DNA of 40,342 bases from Fastidiosipila sp. (GTDB lineage Bacteria > Bacillota > Clostridia > Saccharofermentanales > DTU023). Under the pieces are notes generated by a model. It worked only from the letters and a program-made list of their open reading frames with translations. It was not told where the DNA came from and did not search any database. Positions 15,810 through 25,572 of the stretch are shown here, piece after piece; the first letter of the stretch is position 1, and the number at the start of each line of letters is the position of its first letter. The position numbers and the translations under genes were made by a program. The stretch covers positions 1 to 40,342 of the forward strand of contig JAAZGO010000012.1 of the NCBI GenBank assembly GCA_012511175.1, written 5' to 3'.

Positions 15810-17546
15810 CTAGTCGTCCGCCTCCAGCGAAATAAAGTCAAATTTTGTGACATCGAAAAGGCCCATGTCGGTCAGCTTCAATTCAGGGATGACGGGCAGA
15901 GCCATGAAGCAGAGCGTCATAATGGGTTCCACCGCCTCGCTCACTTTCAATTCCCTGACAGCCGTCTCATGGAGTTCCGACAGCTTGTCGTTGACCCACT
16001 CACCTGACTGGTCGCTCATGATGCCGCCGACGGGAAGGGGAAGACGGGAAAGAACCTGGCCGTCTTTGACCAGCACGATGCCGCCTTCCTGCTTGATCAG
16101 TTCCTCAACAGCCAGGGCCATGTCCTGATCATTGGTTCCCGCCGTGATAATGTTGTGGGAGTCATGGGCGATAGTGAGAGCTGCTGCCCCGTGCTTAATC
16201 CCATACCCCCGGAGCAGCCCCACCGCCACATTGCCGGTGTTCTTATGGCGTTCAATGACTGCGATCTTGACAATATCCTGGGCGGGATCGTAGATGAAAT
16301 CCCCCGAGTCGTCGGTTTGGACCTGGGCGATGCCCTTTCCGGTTACAACTCCGCCGGGCAGGATGTCGATCACATGCACCCGGTTCTTCTTCAGTTTCAT
16401 TTTCAGCCGGCCAATTGAAAAATCTTTGACATGAACGCTGCTCCTGACTGGTGAGATGTCCGCCCGCTTGACTTCAGGCAGATACCTGCCATTCTCGGCC
16501 ACCTTTTTGCCATCGATAAAAACGTATTTGGCCTTGAATTCCTCCAGGCTGTTGACCAGGGTCACGTCAGCCCGCCTGCCGGGGAAGAGTGCCCCCCGGT
16601 CTTTCAGACCGAAAGCTTCAGCCGCATTCAGTGTCGCCATCTGGACAGCAGTCACGGGGTGGATGCCGAATTTCACACATTTTCGCAGGTGATCGTCCAG
16701 ATGACCTTCCTCCAGGATGGTCTTGGGCTGCCGGTCGTCGGAGCAAAGGAGGCAGCGCCGGGCGTTCCGGTTTGTTACCACGGGCAGCAAATCCTCCAGG
16801 TTGTGGCAGGCCGAACCCTGACGCATCAAGATGTACATGCCGTTTTGCAGGCGCTCGTACATCTCCTCCATGGTCGAGCACTCGTGGTCGGCCAGGATGC
16901 CGGCCGATGCGTAGGCGCACAGGTCCTTGCCGGTGATGCCGGGACTGTGGCCGTCGATCAGCTTGTTGACCTTTTTCGCGGCAGCCAGCTTGTCAAGGAC
17001 ACCAGGATCAGCGTAAATAATGCCTGGGAAGTTCATGAACTCGCCCAGGCCCAGGATGCGGGCATCGGCCAGTGGCCCTTCCAGATCCTTGGCTTCCAGG
17101 ATAGCGCCGGCGTTTTCAAATGGTGTGGCGGGAACGCAGGAGGGGATCACGTATTCGATGTGGAGGGCTGCTTCTGCGGCCGCATCCAGCATGTAGTTGA
17201 TGCCCTTGAGTCCTGCGACATTGGCAATTTCATGCGGGTCCGCAATGATGGTGGTTGTCCCGAAAGGAACCAGCAACCGGCTGATTTCTTCAGGAGTGAC
17301 GAAGGCTGATTCGATGTGAATATGGGCATCAATCAGACCGGGCATGGCATAAAGACCCTGAGCGTCAAGGGTCTCCTTGCCCTCGTAATCGCCTGTTCCT
17401 GCAATCAACCCGTCGACGATGGCGATATCACCCTTTCTGATTTCGCCCAGCCCGACGTCAACGATCTGACAGTTCCTGATCACCAGGTCGGCAGGCAATC
17501 GCCCCGCGGCCACGTCAATTAAATGTTTCAATGCTGCTTGATCCAT
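15810..17546 (-). CDS. ade: Adenine deaminase
   Basis: 578 residues from ATG 17546 with GGAGG five bases upstream (an in-frame TTG at 17558 would overlap that site). Amidohydrolase motifs: metal-binding GLIDAHIHIESA (~90-101), ADPHEIANVAG, and IDGHSPG, LADHECST, LCSDDRQP. The C-terminal domain shows TIAHDSHNIITAGTND and ends in a LPLPVGGIMSD stretch, all typical of bacterial Ade. It converts adenine to hypoxanthine plus ammonia in purine salvage; length is normal. It follows the SIMPL gene by 31 bases and ends at a strong terminator. Confidence 0.96.
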   Translation of the reverse strand: MDQAALKHLIDVAAGRLPADLVIRNCQIVDVGLGEIRKGDIAIVDGLIAGTGDYEGKETLDAQGLYAMPGLIDAHIHIESAFVTPEEISRLLVPFGTTTIIADPHEIANVAGLKGINYMLDAAAEAALHIEYVIPSCVPATPFENAGAILEAKDLEGPLADARILGLGEFMNFPGIIYADPGVLDKLAAAKKVNKLIDGHSPGITGKDLCAYASAGILADHECSTMEEMYERLQNGMYILMRQGSACHNLEDLLPVVTNRNARRCLLCSDDRQPKTILEEGHLDDHLRKCVKFGIHPVTAVQMATLNAAEAFGLKDRGALFPGRRADVTLVNSLEEFKAKYVFIDGKKVAENGRYLPEVKRADISPVRSSVHVKDFSIGRLKMKLKKNRVHVIDILPGGVVTGKGIAQVQTDDSGDFIYDPAQDIVKIAVIERHKNTGNVAVGLLRGYGIKHGAAALTIAHDSHNIITAGTNDQDMALAVEELIKQEGGIVLVKDGQVLSRLPLPVGGIMSDQSGEWVNDKLSELHETAVRELKVSEAVEPIMTLCFMALPVIPELKLTDMGLFDVTKFDFISLEADD

Positions 17547-17577
17547 AAAGGCCTCCAATCCTCAATTTCCTGTCTTT

Positions 17578-18231
17578 CTATTGAATTTCCCAGGTCACCT
17601 CTACCGATTCAGAGAGGTCGATATCAGCAGGTTCAAGGTCGGGGCTGACCGACGTGTAAGCTGTTTGACCGCCAACCCGGGTGCTTTGCATGACCTCCTG
17701 GCGGAGAGATATTTCTTCTTGCGGGCAGGCCATGTGAACAATCTTGCCCAGTCGGACGCCTGCCGCATCCGCCAGCTGCCGGGCCTTGGTTTTCGCGTCA
17801 TCAACGGCACTTTTAATCAAGTCATTTTTCGCTTGCCTGGGATCCTTGACCAGGTAGGCAATTTGGAATTCGACCGGAACACCGCTTTGCAGAAAGGCGG
17901 TCAGGGCCTGGCCGAGACGTGCCGGGTCCCGGGGTATTTCCAATTCCAGCCGGTGATCGTATTCAAAACCAAGGAAGCGCTGCTTGTAAAACCCCTGGGG
18001 ATCCTGATAACCCTCATATTTGCTGCTGATGGAAAAATGCCTTGTCTGCAGTGATTCTCTTCCAAAATCGATTTCGGCAAGGCAGTCTCTCAGGCGTTGC
18101 ACGGCTTCAGCTGATTCTTCGACCGCCGCGCCGTAGATTTCATTGATGCCGGTAAGGGTGAGCAGAAGTTGAATGGTGTCCGGTTGGACGGTAAGCCGCC
18201 CTCTTCCCGTGACACGGATGATTCGGTCCAT
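17578..18231 (-). CDS. SIMPL-domain (DUF541) protein
   Basis: 217 residues from ATG 18231, preceded by GGGGAGG; an upstream in-frame ATG at 18345 lacks family-like sequence. Family features: RVTGRGRLTVQPDTIQLLLT at the start, repeated long helices, YDHRLELEI and a final VEVTWEIQ strand. No signal peptide is seen, whereas many SIMPL proteins are exported. The biochemical role of the family is unclear. It is 31 bases upstream of ade on the same strand, so probably co-transcribed, but a functional link is unproven. Confidence 0.8.
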   Translation of the reverse strand: MDRIIRVTGRGRLTVQPDTIQLLLTLTGINEIYGAAVEESAEAVQRLRDCLAEIDFGRESLQTRHFSISSKYEGYQDPQGFYKQRFLGFEYDHRLELEIPRDPARLGQALTAFLQSGVPVEFQIAYLVKDPRQAKNDLIKSAVDDAKTKARQLADAAGVRLGKIVHMACPQEEISLRQEVMQSTRVGGQTAYTSVSPDLEPADIDLSESVEVTWEIQ

Positions 18232-18316
18232 GGTCGATCCTCCCCAGGGTCGTTGTATTTCCATCTTAGCACGGAGGAGGGAATACTTTGGGGGTTTTGC
18301 CCACGTGCTATCATAC

Positions 18317-18326
18317 TTGTGCACAA
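18317..18326. promoter_or_regulatory. Palindrome TTGTGCACAA between divergent genes
   Basis: A perfect 10-base palindrome lies in the 176-base region between the SIMPL and Crp/Fnr-type genes, next to a run of A and a TATCAT-like element at 18309-18314. It resembles half-site pairs bound by dimeric regulators, including Crp/Fnr members, but ten bases can occur by chance. Confidence 0.3.
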
Positions 18327-18407
18327 AAAAATCCTTAGAGGACAAGCGTCTTCATATTTGTTATTCTATTCTGGAGTGAAAAGGCCCGGGCATCTTGGGG
18401 AGGATCT

Positions 18408-19145
18408 ATGAAAAAGACATGTGAAGTCATGGCGTCGACACCATTATTTGCCGGTTTGGACCACGAACTTTATCTTGAGTACTGCCGGGACACCCACATC
18501 CATCTCCATGCAAAGGGACAGCCCGTTATCATGGAAGGGGCTGACTGTCATGGGATTGGCGTCATCATCGAGGGCCAGGCGGCCAGGCAGAAATTTACAC
18601 CCACAGGCGAGTATACGACCTTGAACCTGCTGGGTCCCGGAACTGTTTTTGGCGCTGACCTGATCTTTTCTTCCCATAGACTCTATCCCTACTCATTGGA
18701 AGCGCTGACCCTGGTCAAGACCATCCTGATATCCCGTGAAGACCTGCTGGGCTTGATCGCCAGGAGCTCCCAGCTCCTGCTGAATTACATGGCTTTCTTA
18801 TCTGACCGGGGCCGTGAGCAGGATCAAAGGATTCATCTGCTGTCACAAAAGACGCTCAGGCTGAAAATTGCAGGTTATCTTTTATCACTCCTTGAGGAGC
18901 AGCTTGAGTACGAGGGCAAGACCCTGCGCGAGATACTTGAGTTTCCGACAACACGGGCGGTGACCCTTCCCGTATCAAAAGAGGTTGTGGCAAGGCTCCT
19001 GGCCATGCCCCGGCCTTCATTTTCCAGGGAACTGATCAGCATGGAGAAGGACGGCCTGATCCTGGTCAAGGGGCGCCATATCTGGTTGACGGATCTCCCG
19101 GGTCTGGCTTGCGGTCTCTACGAAGATTGTGACCCTGACCTTTAA
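18408..19145 (+). CDS. Crp/Fnr-family transcriptional regulator
   Basis: 245 residues; ATG 18408 follows GGGGAGG at four bases. N-terminal cyclic-nucleotide-type sensor fold (TPLFAGLD; GIGVIIEGQA; LNLLGPGTVFGADLIF), a long dimer helix (~125-160) and a C-terminal winged helix (VSKEVVARLLAMPRPSFSRE, then LEKDG-like MEKDGLILVKG). Cysteines are scattered (Cys5, Cys26, Cys47, and a C-terminal CGLYEDC), so no clear Fnr-type iron-sulfur motif and no obvious cAMP signature; the ligand is unknown. It stands alone, 80 bases before fhs. Confidence 0.9.
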   Translation: MKKTCEVMASTPLFAGLDHELYLEYCRDTHIHLHAKGQPVIMEGADCHGIGVIIEGQAARQKFTPTGEYTTLNLLGPGTVFGADLIFSSHRLYPYSLEALTLVKTILISREDLLGLIARSSQLLLNYMAFLSDRGREQDQRIHLLSQKTLRLKIAGYLLSLLEEQLEYEGKTLREILEFPTTRAVTLPVSKEVVARLLAMPRPSFSRELISMEKDGLILVKGRHIWLTDLPGLACGLYEDCDPDL

Positions 19146-19225
19146 AATGATGGACAAAACGGCATATAAGCCGGGGAATATGTGAAAGCAGCCTTGCTGC
19201 CAGTACCGATTAGGGGAGGAAAAAC

Positions 19226-20905
19226 ATGAGCTACAAGTCAGACATTGAAATCGCCCAGGAGGCCAAAATCCTGCCGATCGACGAGATCGCCAAAAAGGCC
19301 GGCATTCCGGAGCAGTACCTTGAGCATTACGGGAAATACAAAGCAAAGGTTTCGCTCGATGCGCTTGAGGAGCTGCCGGAAAAAAAAGGCAAGCTGGTTC
19401 TGGTGACGGCTATCACACCAACACCGGCAGGTGAGGGGAAGACGACAACGACCATTGGCCTTGGCGATGCGCTGACACGATTGGGAAAGAATTGCACCCT
19501 GGCTTTGCGTGAGCCGTCCATGGGTCCCGTTTTTGGGATCAAGGGGGGAGCGGCTGGCGGCGGTTATGCCCAGGTTGTCCCCATGGAAGACATCAATCTT
19601 CACTTTACCGGTGACATGCACGCCATCGGAGCGGCCAACAATCTACTGGCCGCTATGGTGGATAACCACATCCAGCAGGGTAATGAGCTGGGGATCGACC
19701 CCAAGCAGATTACTTGGAAGCGGGCTGTTGACATGAACGACCGGCAGCTGCGTTTTGTCGTCGATGGCCTCGGCGGCAGGCCGAACGGGGTACCGCGGGA
19801 GGATGGCTTTGAGATCACGGTCGCATCGGAAATCATGGCTGTTTTCTGCCTGTCGACTTCATTGACCAACCTGAAAGAACGTCTGGGCAGGATCGTTATC
19901 GGTTACTCCTATCAAGGAAAACCTGTCACGGCCAAGGACCTCAAGGCTCATGGCGCCATGGCTGCACTCCTGAGAGACGCCTTGGCACCCAACCTGGTTC
20001 AAACCCTGGAGGGAACCCCCGCCTATGTGCACGGCGGCCCCTTCGCCAACATCGCACATGGCTGCAACAGCGTGCTGGCAACCACCATGGGTTTGAGGCA
20101 CTCGGACTACCTGATCACAGAAGCGGGTTTCGGTGCCGACCTGGGCGCAGAAAAATTCATTGATATCAAATGCAGAATGGCAGGTCTCGACCCGGCCGCC
20201 ATCGTCCTGGTGGCAACGGTAAGAGCGCTCAAAATGCATGGCGGCGTCGCCAAGTGCGACCTGAAAGAGGAAAATCTCGAGGCCCTGAGGGATGGGATGG
20301 AGAATCTGACGCAACACGTCCGCAACGTGCTGGATGTTTTCCGCCGTCCCGTGGTTGTTGCCATCAATGCCTTCCCCGACGACACGGAGGCGGAATTGGA
20401 GCTGGTACGCCGGGAGTGCGAGAAGGAGGGCGTGAACGTTGCCCTGTCCGAAGTATGGGCCAAGGGCGGCCAGGGTGGCATCGAGCTGGCTGAGGAGCTG
20501 ATCCGGCTTTGTGACCTGCCAACAGAAGAACCGCTCGGCTTCGCCTATGAAGAAGATTCAACGCTCAGTGAAAAGATCGAGGCTGTCGCCAAACGCATTT
20601 ACCATGCTGACGGCGTCGATTTTGTGGGCCCTGCCGTGAAACAGCTGAAACAGCTGGAAGAGAATGGCTTTGGCAAGCTTCCGGTCTGTATCGCCAAAAC
20701 TCAATACTCATTCTCGGACAATCCCGCCCTGATCGGGACACCGAAGAACTTCCGGGTGACCGTCCGGAATCTCAAGGCCTCAGCCGGTGCCGGCTTTGTG
20801 GTGGCCTTGACGGGTGAGGTGATGACCATGCCGGGCCTGCCCAAGGTTCCCTCCGCTGAAAAGATCGACGTTGATGAAAGCGGACGCATCTCCGGCTTGT
20901 TCTGA
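19226..20905 (+). CDS. fhs: Formate-tetrahydrofolate ligase
   Basis: 559 residues, normal for the family. ATG 19226 follows GGGGAGGA. Diagnostic motifs: ATP-binding [20 protein letters not shown] (~70-90), [41 protein letters not shown] and [16 protein letters not shown] at the end. It makes 10-formyl-tetrahydrofolate from formate, ATP and tetrahydrofolate, the entry step of the methyl branch of acetogenesis and a source of one-carbon units in purine-fermenting or syntrophic anaerobes. No other Wood-Ljungdahl genes are in the window, so an acetogenic lifestyle cannot be concluded. Confidence 0.98.
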   Translation: MSYKSDIEIAQEAKILPIDEIAKKAGIPEQYLEHYGKYKAKVSLDALEELPEKKGKLVLVTAITPTPAGEGKTTTTIGLGDALTRLGKNCTLALREPSMGPVFGIKGGAAGGGYAQVVPMEDINLHFTGDMHAIGAANNLLAAMVDNHIQQGNELGIDPKQITWKRAVDMNDRQLRFVVDGLGGRPNGVPREDGFEITVASEIMAVFCLSTSLTNLKERLGRIVIGYSYQGKPVTAKDLKAHGAMAALLRDALAPNLVQTLEGTPAYVHGGPFANIAHGCNSVLATTMGLRHSDYLITEAGFGADLGAEKFIDIKCRMAGLDPAAIVLVATVRALKMHGGVAKCDLKEENLEALRDGMENLTQHVRNVLDVFRRPVVVAINAFPDDTEAELELVRRECEKEGVNVALSEVWAKGGQGGIELAEELIRLCDLPTEEPLGFAYEEDSTLSEKIEAVAKRIYHADGVDFVGPAVKQLKQLEENGFGKLPVCIAKTQYSFSDNPALIGTPKNFRVTVRNLKASAGAGFVVALTGEVMTMPGLPKVPSAEKIDVDESGRISGLF

Positions 20906-21050
20906 TCGGATATCCAACGGGGCCGCCAGTCGGCGCCGCTGGACAGGAAAGTATATAATATTCCGGCCGGGACTGCCAAACAAGGGTCAGGCCCGGCCGG
21001 ATCACGGTGCGCACAGAAAGGCGCTTTTACTCGAAAGCGAGGAATGGACC

Positions 21051-22154
21051 ATGAAGGAAATTCAGCAAGCCCTGAATGAGATGGCTCCCAACTTGGGTCG
21101 GCTGATCGGGTTTACCGATGGCCAGGGGGAAATATTGGCCGCTTCCGAGGCAGAATTGGTCGGCGAACAGGATCCCGGCGTTCGCGCGGTTCTCGCTTCC
21201 GGGGATTCGCAGGTGACTGCAGGCGACCGGACCTACCGCGTCGTCAAATGGCCTGACGAGACCTATTTAATCAGTTTTTCAGAAGGTGTTGATGCCGTGG
21301 CCAAGGGCTATGCTGAGCTTCTTTCACGCTGGATCAGTGCCGAGCAATGCAAGGAGGATGACCAGGCTGAACGGGCGCAGGAGCTGAAGCAGATCTTCTT
21401 GAAGAATGTCCTCTTTGAAAATGAATTGCCAGGGGATATCCCTCTCAAGGCGCGCGAATTCCGGATACGGTACAATGAGCGCCGGGTCGTCATGCTGGTT
21501 CATTTCAAATCGGAGGAATTCAAGGCCTGCCTGGAAGTGCTGACTGAGTTGGCCGGTGACCGGGCCGGCGATTTCATCCTGCCCATGGACGAGGAAAACA
21601 TCGTTCTCATGACAGACGCGACTGAAGAACGTTTGGAGGGCCTCGACGATTTCCTGCTCACTTTGACCGGCACCCTGCAGGAAAGAGCCATGGCAGACGT
21701 TGCGGTGGGTGTTGGCATGGTGGCCCCGACCCTGACGGAGACGGCCAAGTCCTATCAGCAGGCTTCAATCGCCCTGATCGTTGGCAGGATCTTTCAGGAT
21801 GCGGAATCGCCTATCATGCGCTATGAGAAGCTGGGGCTCGGCAGGCTGATCTACCAGCTTCCCATTACCCTCTGCGAACTTTTCCTGAGGGAAGTCTTCG
21901 AGCCGGGAACTTATGAGGCGCTCGACCCGGTGACCCGGGAAACCATTGACAAGTTCTTCGAGAACAGCCTCAACGGGAGCGAGACGTCCAGGCAACTGTT
22001 CGTTCACCGCAATACCCTGGTCTACCGGCTGGACAAGGTCCAGAAGATTACGGGCCTTGATTTGCGGAACTTCGAAGATGCGGTCCTCTTCAAGCTGGCG
22101 GATATGGTGCGTAATTATCTGGCCTATGTGGAAGAGGAAAAGAAGAAGCGATAG
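21051..22154 (+). CDS. PucR/CdaR-type transcriptional regulator
   Basis: 367 residues from ATG 21051 (GAGGAA upstream); a longer frame from 20871 overlaps fhs and has no family sequence. The N-terminal ~100 residues look like a sensor (GRLIGFTDGQGEILA) and the middle ~120-290 resembles the CdaR GGDEF-like region. The C-terminus is the PucR helix-turn-helix: LNGSETSRQLFVHRNTLVYR then LDKVQKITGLDLRNFEDAV. Members regulate purine, sugar-diacid or proline use. It lies 145 bases downstream of fhs, with TATAAT at 20954-20959 in the gap but no good -35. It precedes ftsE by 57 bases; target unknown. Confidence 0.85.
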   Translation: MKEIQQALNEMAPNLGRLIGFTDGQGEILAASEAELVGEQDPGVRAVLASGDSQVTAGDRTYRVVKWPDETYLISFSEGVDAVAKGYAELLSRWISAEQCKEDDQAERAQELKQIFLKNVLFENELPGDIPLKAREFRIRYNERRVVMLVHFKSEEFKACLEVLTELAGDRAGDFILPMDEENIVLMTDATEERLEGLDDFLLTLTGTLQERAMADVAVGVGMVAPTLTETAKSYQQASIALIVGRIFQDAESPIMRYEKLGLGRLIYQLPITLCELFLREVFEPGTYEALDPVTRETIDKFFENSLNGSETSRQLFVHRNTLVYRLDKVQKITGLDLRNFEDAVLFKLADMVRNYLAYVEEEKKKR

Positions 22155-22184
22155 ACAGTTCTGGTTTGCGGGGTGAGGGTAAAG

Positions 22185-22202
22185 GCCGGCTGACACGCCG
22201 GC
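22185..22202 (+). repeat. Perfect hairpin abutting the ftsE ribosome binding site
   Basis: GCCGGC-TGACAC-GCCGGC ends one base before the GGAG of ftsE. No T-run follows, so it is not a terminator. It may protect or process the mRNA, or tune ribosome access. Confidence 0.5.
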
Positions 22203-22211
22203 GGAGAGAAG

Positions 22212-23351
22212 ATGGCCTATATCGAATTTGAGAATGTCAGCAAGACCTACCCTAATGGGACGCTGGCGCTTCATGATGTTTCCTTTACGATCGAGGAGGG
22301 TGAATTCGTCTTTCTGATCGGCGAAAGCGGTGCAGGGAAATCGACGGTATTCCGTCTTCTGACACGGGAGGAAGATCCCTCATCGGGCCGGATCATGGTG
22401 GACGGCTACGATATTGGCAAGCTCAGTGAGCGGCGGATCCCTTACCTGCGGCGCGGCATCGGCATGGTTTTTCAGGATTTCCGTCTGATCGACAGCCTGA
22501 CTGTTGGTGAAAATGTTGCCCTGGCTATGGAGATCATCGGCGAATCGCCGCGAAAGGTACGCCAGCGTGTCCCCCTCGTGCTGTCGGTTGTCGGCCTGCG
22601 CCGCAAAATCCACAACTACCCGACGGAGCTCTCGGGCGGTGAGCAGCAGCGTGTCTGCATCGCCCGGGCACTGATCAATAAACCGCGCCTGATCATCGCC
22701 GACGAACCTACCGGAGACCTGGATCCCGTCAATGGTGAGACGGTCATGGCTTTGCTCGACCGTATCAACCGGGAGAACGGGACAACCATCATTACCTGCA
22801 CCCATGACCGCGCAATTGTTGACCGCATGAACCGGCGTGTGATTGAAGTGTGTGAAGGCATACTGGCCCGTGATGATTCAAAGGGTCTTTATCTGCTTGA
22901 AAGCGAACGGAAGAACGGTTTAAGCTATGCAGCCTGCGTCCATCGCCAGGAAGCGGAGGCGGACGAGATCCGTCAGGAAATCGAGGAAGGCGGTGAGGCG
23001 CTTCGCCAGCTTCGCGAAGAAAACAGGTCAGGGCAAGACATCCGGCCAGGCAGAGACCGGGTTAGGAAAATGCGTGAATCGGTCCGGGGCGATGATTTTT
23101 ATGAACGCATGGATGAGAGCGCGTCCTTGAGAAGGAACAGGCCGCCGGCCCGTGAACGCGTCAGGAACCTTCGGAGGCAATTTGAGGCGGATCAAAAAGA
23201 TCCGGGCCAGCTCTCCGCATCGCCCGTGATGCCCCGGCAGCAGGTGGAAGATCCGGAGAGCAAAGGATTGTCGCGCACGGGAAGGATTCCTGTCATCAGG
23301 CTGAAAGGCGACGTCGAGGGCGAAGGTAAAGAGCAGGGTGATGGCGCGTGA
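22212..23351 (+). CDS. ftsE: Cell-division ABC ATPase FtsE with long C-terminal extension
   Basis: 379 residues; typical FtsE has about 220-230. Residues 1-~220 are a standard FtsE: Walker A GESGAGKS (37-44), GMVFQDFRLI, signature LSGGEQQRVCIARAL, Walker B LIIADEPTGDLD and TCTHDRAIVD. Residues ~221-379 are a hydrophilic, Arg/Glu-rich, low-complexity tail (RVRKMRESVRG, ARERVRNLRRQFEAD) ending before the ftsX start. FtsE couples ATP use to FtsX and wall hydrolases at the septum or sidewall. The ftsX GTG overlaps its stop (GTGA). The tail could contact FtsX, FtsZ or the membrane; this is inference. Confidence 0.95.
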   Translation: MAYIEFENVSKTYPNGTLALHDVSFTIEEGEFVFLIGESGAGKSTVFRLLTREEDPSSGRIMVDGYDIGKLSERRIPYLRRGIGMVFQDFRLIDSLTVGENVALAMEIIGESPRKVRQRVPLVLSVVGLRRKIHNYPTELSGGEQQRVCIARALINKPRLIIADEPTGDLDPVNGETVMALLDRINRENGTTIITCTHDRAIVDRMNRRVIEVCEGILARDDSKGLYLLESERKNGLSYAACVHRQEAEADEIRQEIEEGGEALRQLREENRSGQDIRPGRDRVRKMRESVRGDDFYERMDESASLRRNRPPARERVRNLRRQFEADQKDPGQLSASPVMPRQQVEDPESKGLSRTGRIPVIRLKGDVEGEGKEQGDGA

Positions 23352-24247
23352 AGAAAAATGAATGGCATTATGCCGTCAAAGCAGGATTTCAAGGACTGAG
23401 ACGGCACCCGCTTCTGTCCGTGGCTGCCATTACGACCCTGGCTCTAATGCTGTTTTTGATGAGCACTTTTTTTACCTTGTCCATGAACGCCAACCATTTA
23501 TCAATCGTGGCCTCCCAGCAGCCGCCGATCGAAGTCACCATGCAGGTCAGTGCCAGCAATACCGAGATCGAGAATCTGGCAAGATTTCTGCAAAACCACG
23601 AATTCATTGAGGACATCAGCATCAACACGCCTGAGGACAATTTCGAGAAATTTAAGCAGGACATGGGCAAGGAGGAACTGTGGAAAGACTTTAACTACCT
23701 CCTCTATATTCCTTATACTTTCAGTTTCCGCCTGACGGAACCCTCCTACGGGCCGGCTGTCGGCGAAGAAATAAGGGTACTTCCCGGGGTCAAGGAAGTC
23801 CTGATGGAGTCGGAGCTGATGACCATGCTTGACAGTGTCAAGCGGTGGACCCAACGTGCCGGCCTGATCGTATTCGTTATTCTGGCCGTTGCGGCCTCGG
23901 TGGTCATGGCCAATACAACCAGGATTGCCGCTCTGTCGAGAAGCCGGGAGATCCATATCATGAAATATGTGGGCTCAACCAAGGCCTTCATCCGGACCCC
24001 CTTCATCGTTGAAGGGGTTGTCATCGGCATGCTGGGCGCCCTGGTCGCCAGCGTCACCGCCATTTTGATCTATGGCCGTATTGTGACTCGGCTCAATCCC
24101 GCCGGTGCTGTTTTCGAAGAGTCACAGTTCATGCTGCTGCCGGCCAGCAAGATGGCGGCTTCAGTCTTCCTGATCAACCTGGTGACGGGGATTGCGCTCA
24201 CGATGATTGTCAGCGCCATTTCAGTTCGAAAATACGCCAAGGTTTAA
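23348..24247 (+). CDS. ftsX: Cell-division permease-like protein FtsX
   Basis: 299 residues from a GTG overlapping the ftsE stop by four bases. N-terminal cytoplasmic QGLRRHPLLSVAAI, membrane helix ~22-42, an extracellular loop (~50-170) with the usual amphipathic pattern, then three C-terminal helices (~175-295) with MKYVGSTKAFIRTPFIVEG, an FtsX hallmark. It acts with FtsE as a transmembrane switch activating peptidoglycan hydrolases. The EnvC-like M23 protein encoded next is the probable extracellular partner. Confidence 0.96.
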   Translation: MKKNEWHYAVKAGFQGLRRHPLLSVAAITTLALMLFLMSTFFTLSMNANHLSIVASQQPPIEVTMQVSASNTEIENLARFLQNHEFIEDISINTPEDNFEKFKQDMGKEELWKDFNYLLYIPYTFSFRLTEPSYGPAVGEEIRVLPGVKEVLMESELMTMLDSVKRWTQRAGLIVFVILAVAASVVMANTTRIAALSRSREIHIMKYVGSTKAFIRTPFIVEGVVIGMLGALVASVTAILIYGRIVTRLNPAGAVFEESQFMLLPASKMAASVFLINLVTGIALTMIVSAISVRKYAKV

Positions 24248-24358
24248 TTTCTTTTCCATTACATTTTGATAACGGAAAAAGTATTTGCCCGCCCGGAGTC
24301 AGGCTTGTGTTAAAATGTTTAAGATCCTTGCGGGGACCAGATCGTTGAAGGAGTGCAC

Positions 24359-25540
24359 ATGCAGTACCATCATCTTTCAAACCGAAGGATGTTTCGTGTC
24401 CTGGCGGCCTTGCTGGCTGTTTTAGCCGTCCTGTTGTTTTTCCCGCAGACGCCGTCAGGTATCCTTGCCGCTTCCGGAAACAGCCAGGACAAATTGAAGG
24501 AAATCCAAAAGCAGCTTGAATCCGTCCGGTCCAGCCGTCAGCAGATGTCAGGCCAAAAAGACAAGCTGTCCGGTGAACTCGCTTACCTGGAGCAGCGCAG
24601 CCAGGAGCAGCGATGCCTTTATGACTCTGCACTCGAGCAAAAAGAAGCGGCACTGATGGTGCTTGAAATGAATCAGGCTGCATCGGACCAGGCCCAGCTG
24701 GATTACGAAAACAAGCTGGAGGAATACCAGGAGCGGGTGGCCCAGATGTATGCCTGGAACCGGCAGTCCTTGATCGGGATGTTGCTTTCGGCAGACAGCC
24801 TGCAGGGTTTTTTCACCACGCTCCGGTTTATGAAACTTGTCACCGAAGCAGACGAACAGGCGCTCGTTGAACTGGAGGAAGCCTCGGTGCTGGCTGACCA
24901 GCTGGCCTATGACGCCGAGATCCAGTACGAGGAAATGCTTGAGCTGGTCAGGGAAGCTGATCAAGCCATGCAGGCCATCAAACAGCAAGCTTCCATGACC
25001 AGGGAGGAGTTAAACAAAATATCGAGTTCCCTGGAAATTACCAGGCAGAAGGAGGCACAGCTTAACCGCGATTTGCAGGCGGCCAAGGAAGCCGCTTCGC
25101 GTCCTCCAACGCCTCCCGCTCAGACAGTGGCCGCCCATGTCGGTACGGCGGGCTTTATCTGGCCCATACCCGGGCAACATGGCATTTCCTCCCATTTCGG
25201 CTACCGGGCCAGGTATGGGCGCTTCCATTACGGAACCGATGTGATGGCGCCCCGGGGAACCAAGGTGGTTGCCATGGCCAACGGCGTTGTGACCTTCGCA
25301 AGCTCGGGCTGGAACGACGGATATGGAACTGTGGTCATGGTCGATCATGGCAACGGTTACCAGACCCGCTACGCCCATCTGAGCGGATTAAACTGCAGAA
25401 TGGGCCAGGCCGTCAGCTCCGGCCAGGTCATCGGTTATTCGGGTAATTCCGGTAATTCAACGGGGCCCCACCTCCATTTCGAAATACGGATGAACGGCAC
25501 TCCGCACAATCCCATGAATTATTTCAGGAAGTCCGGATAA
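24359..25540 (+). CDS. EnvC-like M23 peptidase with coiled coil
   Basis: 393 residues from ATG 24359 (AGGAG five bases upstream; an in-frame GTG at 24353 overlaps that site). Signal-peptide-like N-terminus (~10-40, hydrophobic with cleavage near LAASG), long coiled coil (~43-245), a Pro-rich linker, then a LytM/M23 domain. Zinc ligands are present: His and Asp in FHYGTDVMAP and the HxH of GPHLHFEI, so it is probably an active endopeptidase, unlike E. coli EnvC whose LytM is degenerate. Coiled-coil-plus-M23 proteins are regulated by FtsEX, and it follows ftsX by 111 bases. A terminator follows. Confidence 0.92.
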   Translation: MQYHHLSNRRMFRVLAALLAVLAVLLFFPQTPSGILAASGNSQDKLKEIQKQLESVRSSRQQMSGQKDKLSGELAYLEQRSQEQRCLYDSALEQKEAALMVLEMNQAASDQAQLDYENKLEEYQERVAQMYAWNRQSLIGMLLSADSLQGFFTTLRFMKLVTEADEQALVELEEASVLADQLAYDAEIQYEEMLELVREADQAMQAIKQQASMTREELNKISSSLEITRQKEAQLNRDLQAAKEAASRPPTPPAQTVAAHVGTAGFIWPIPGQHGISSHFGYRARYGRFHYGTDVMAPRGTKVVAMANGVVTFASSGWNDGYGTVVMVDHGNGYQTRYAHLSGLNCRMGQAVSSGQVIGYSGNSGNSTGPHLHFEIRMNGTPHNPMNYFRKSG

Positions 25541-25572
25541 AAACCGGGCAACACCTGGGAATATGAAAACAG

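Noticed and set aside
18232-18345. Upstream extension of the SIMPL protein to ATG 18345
   Set aside because: Added residues do not resemble the family and the GGGGAGG site points to ATG 18231.
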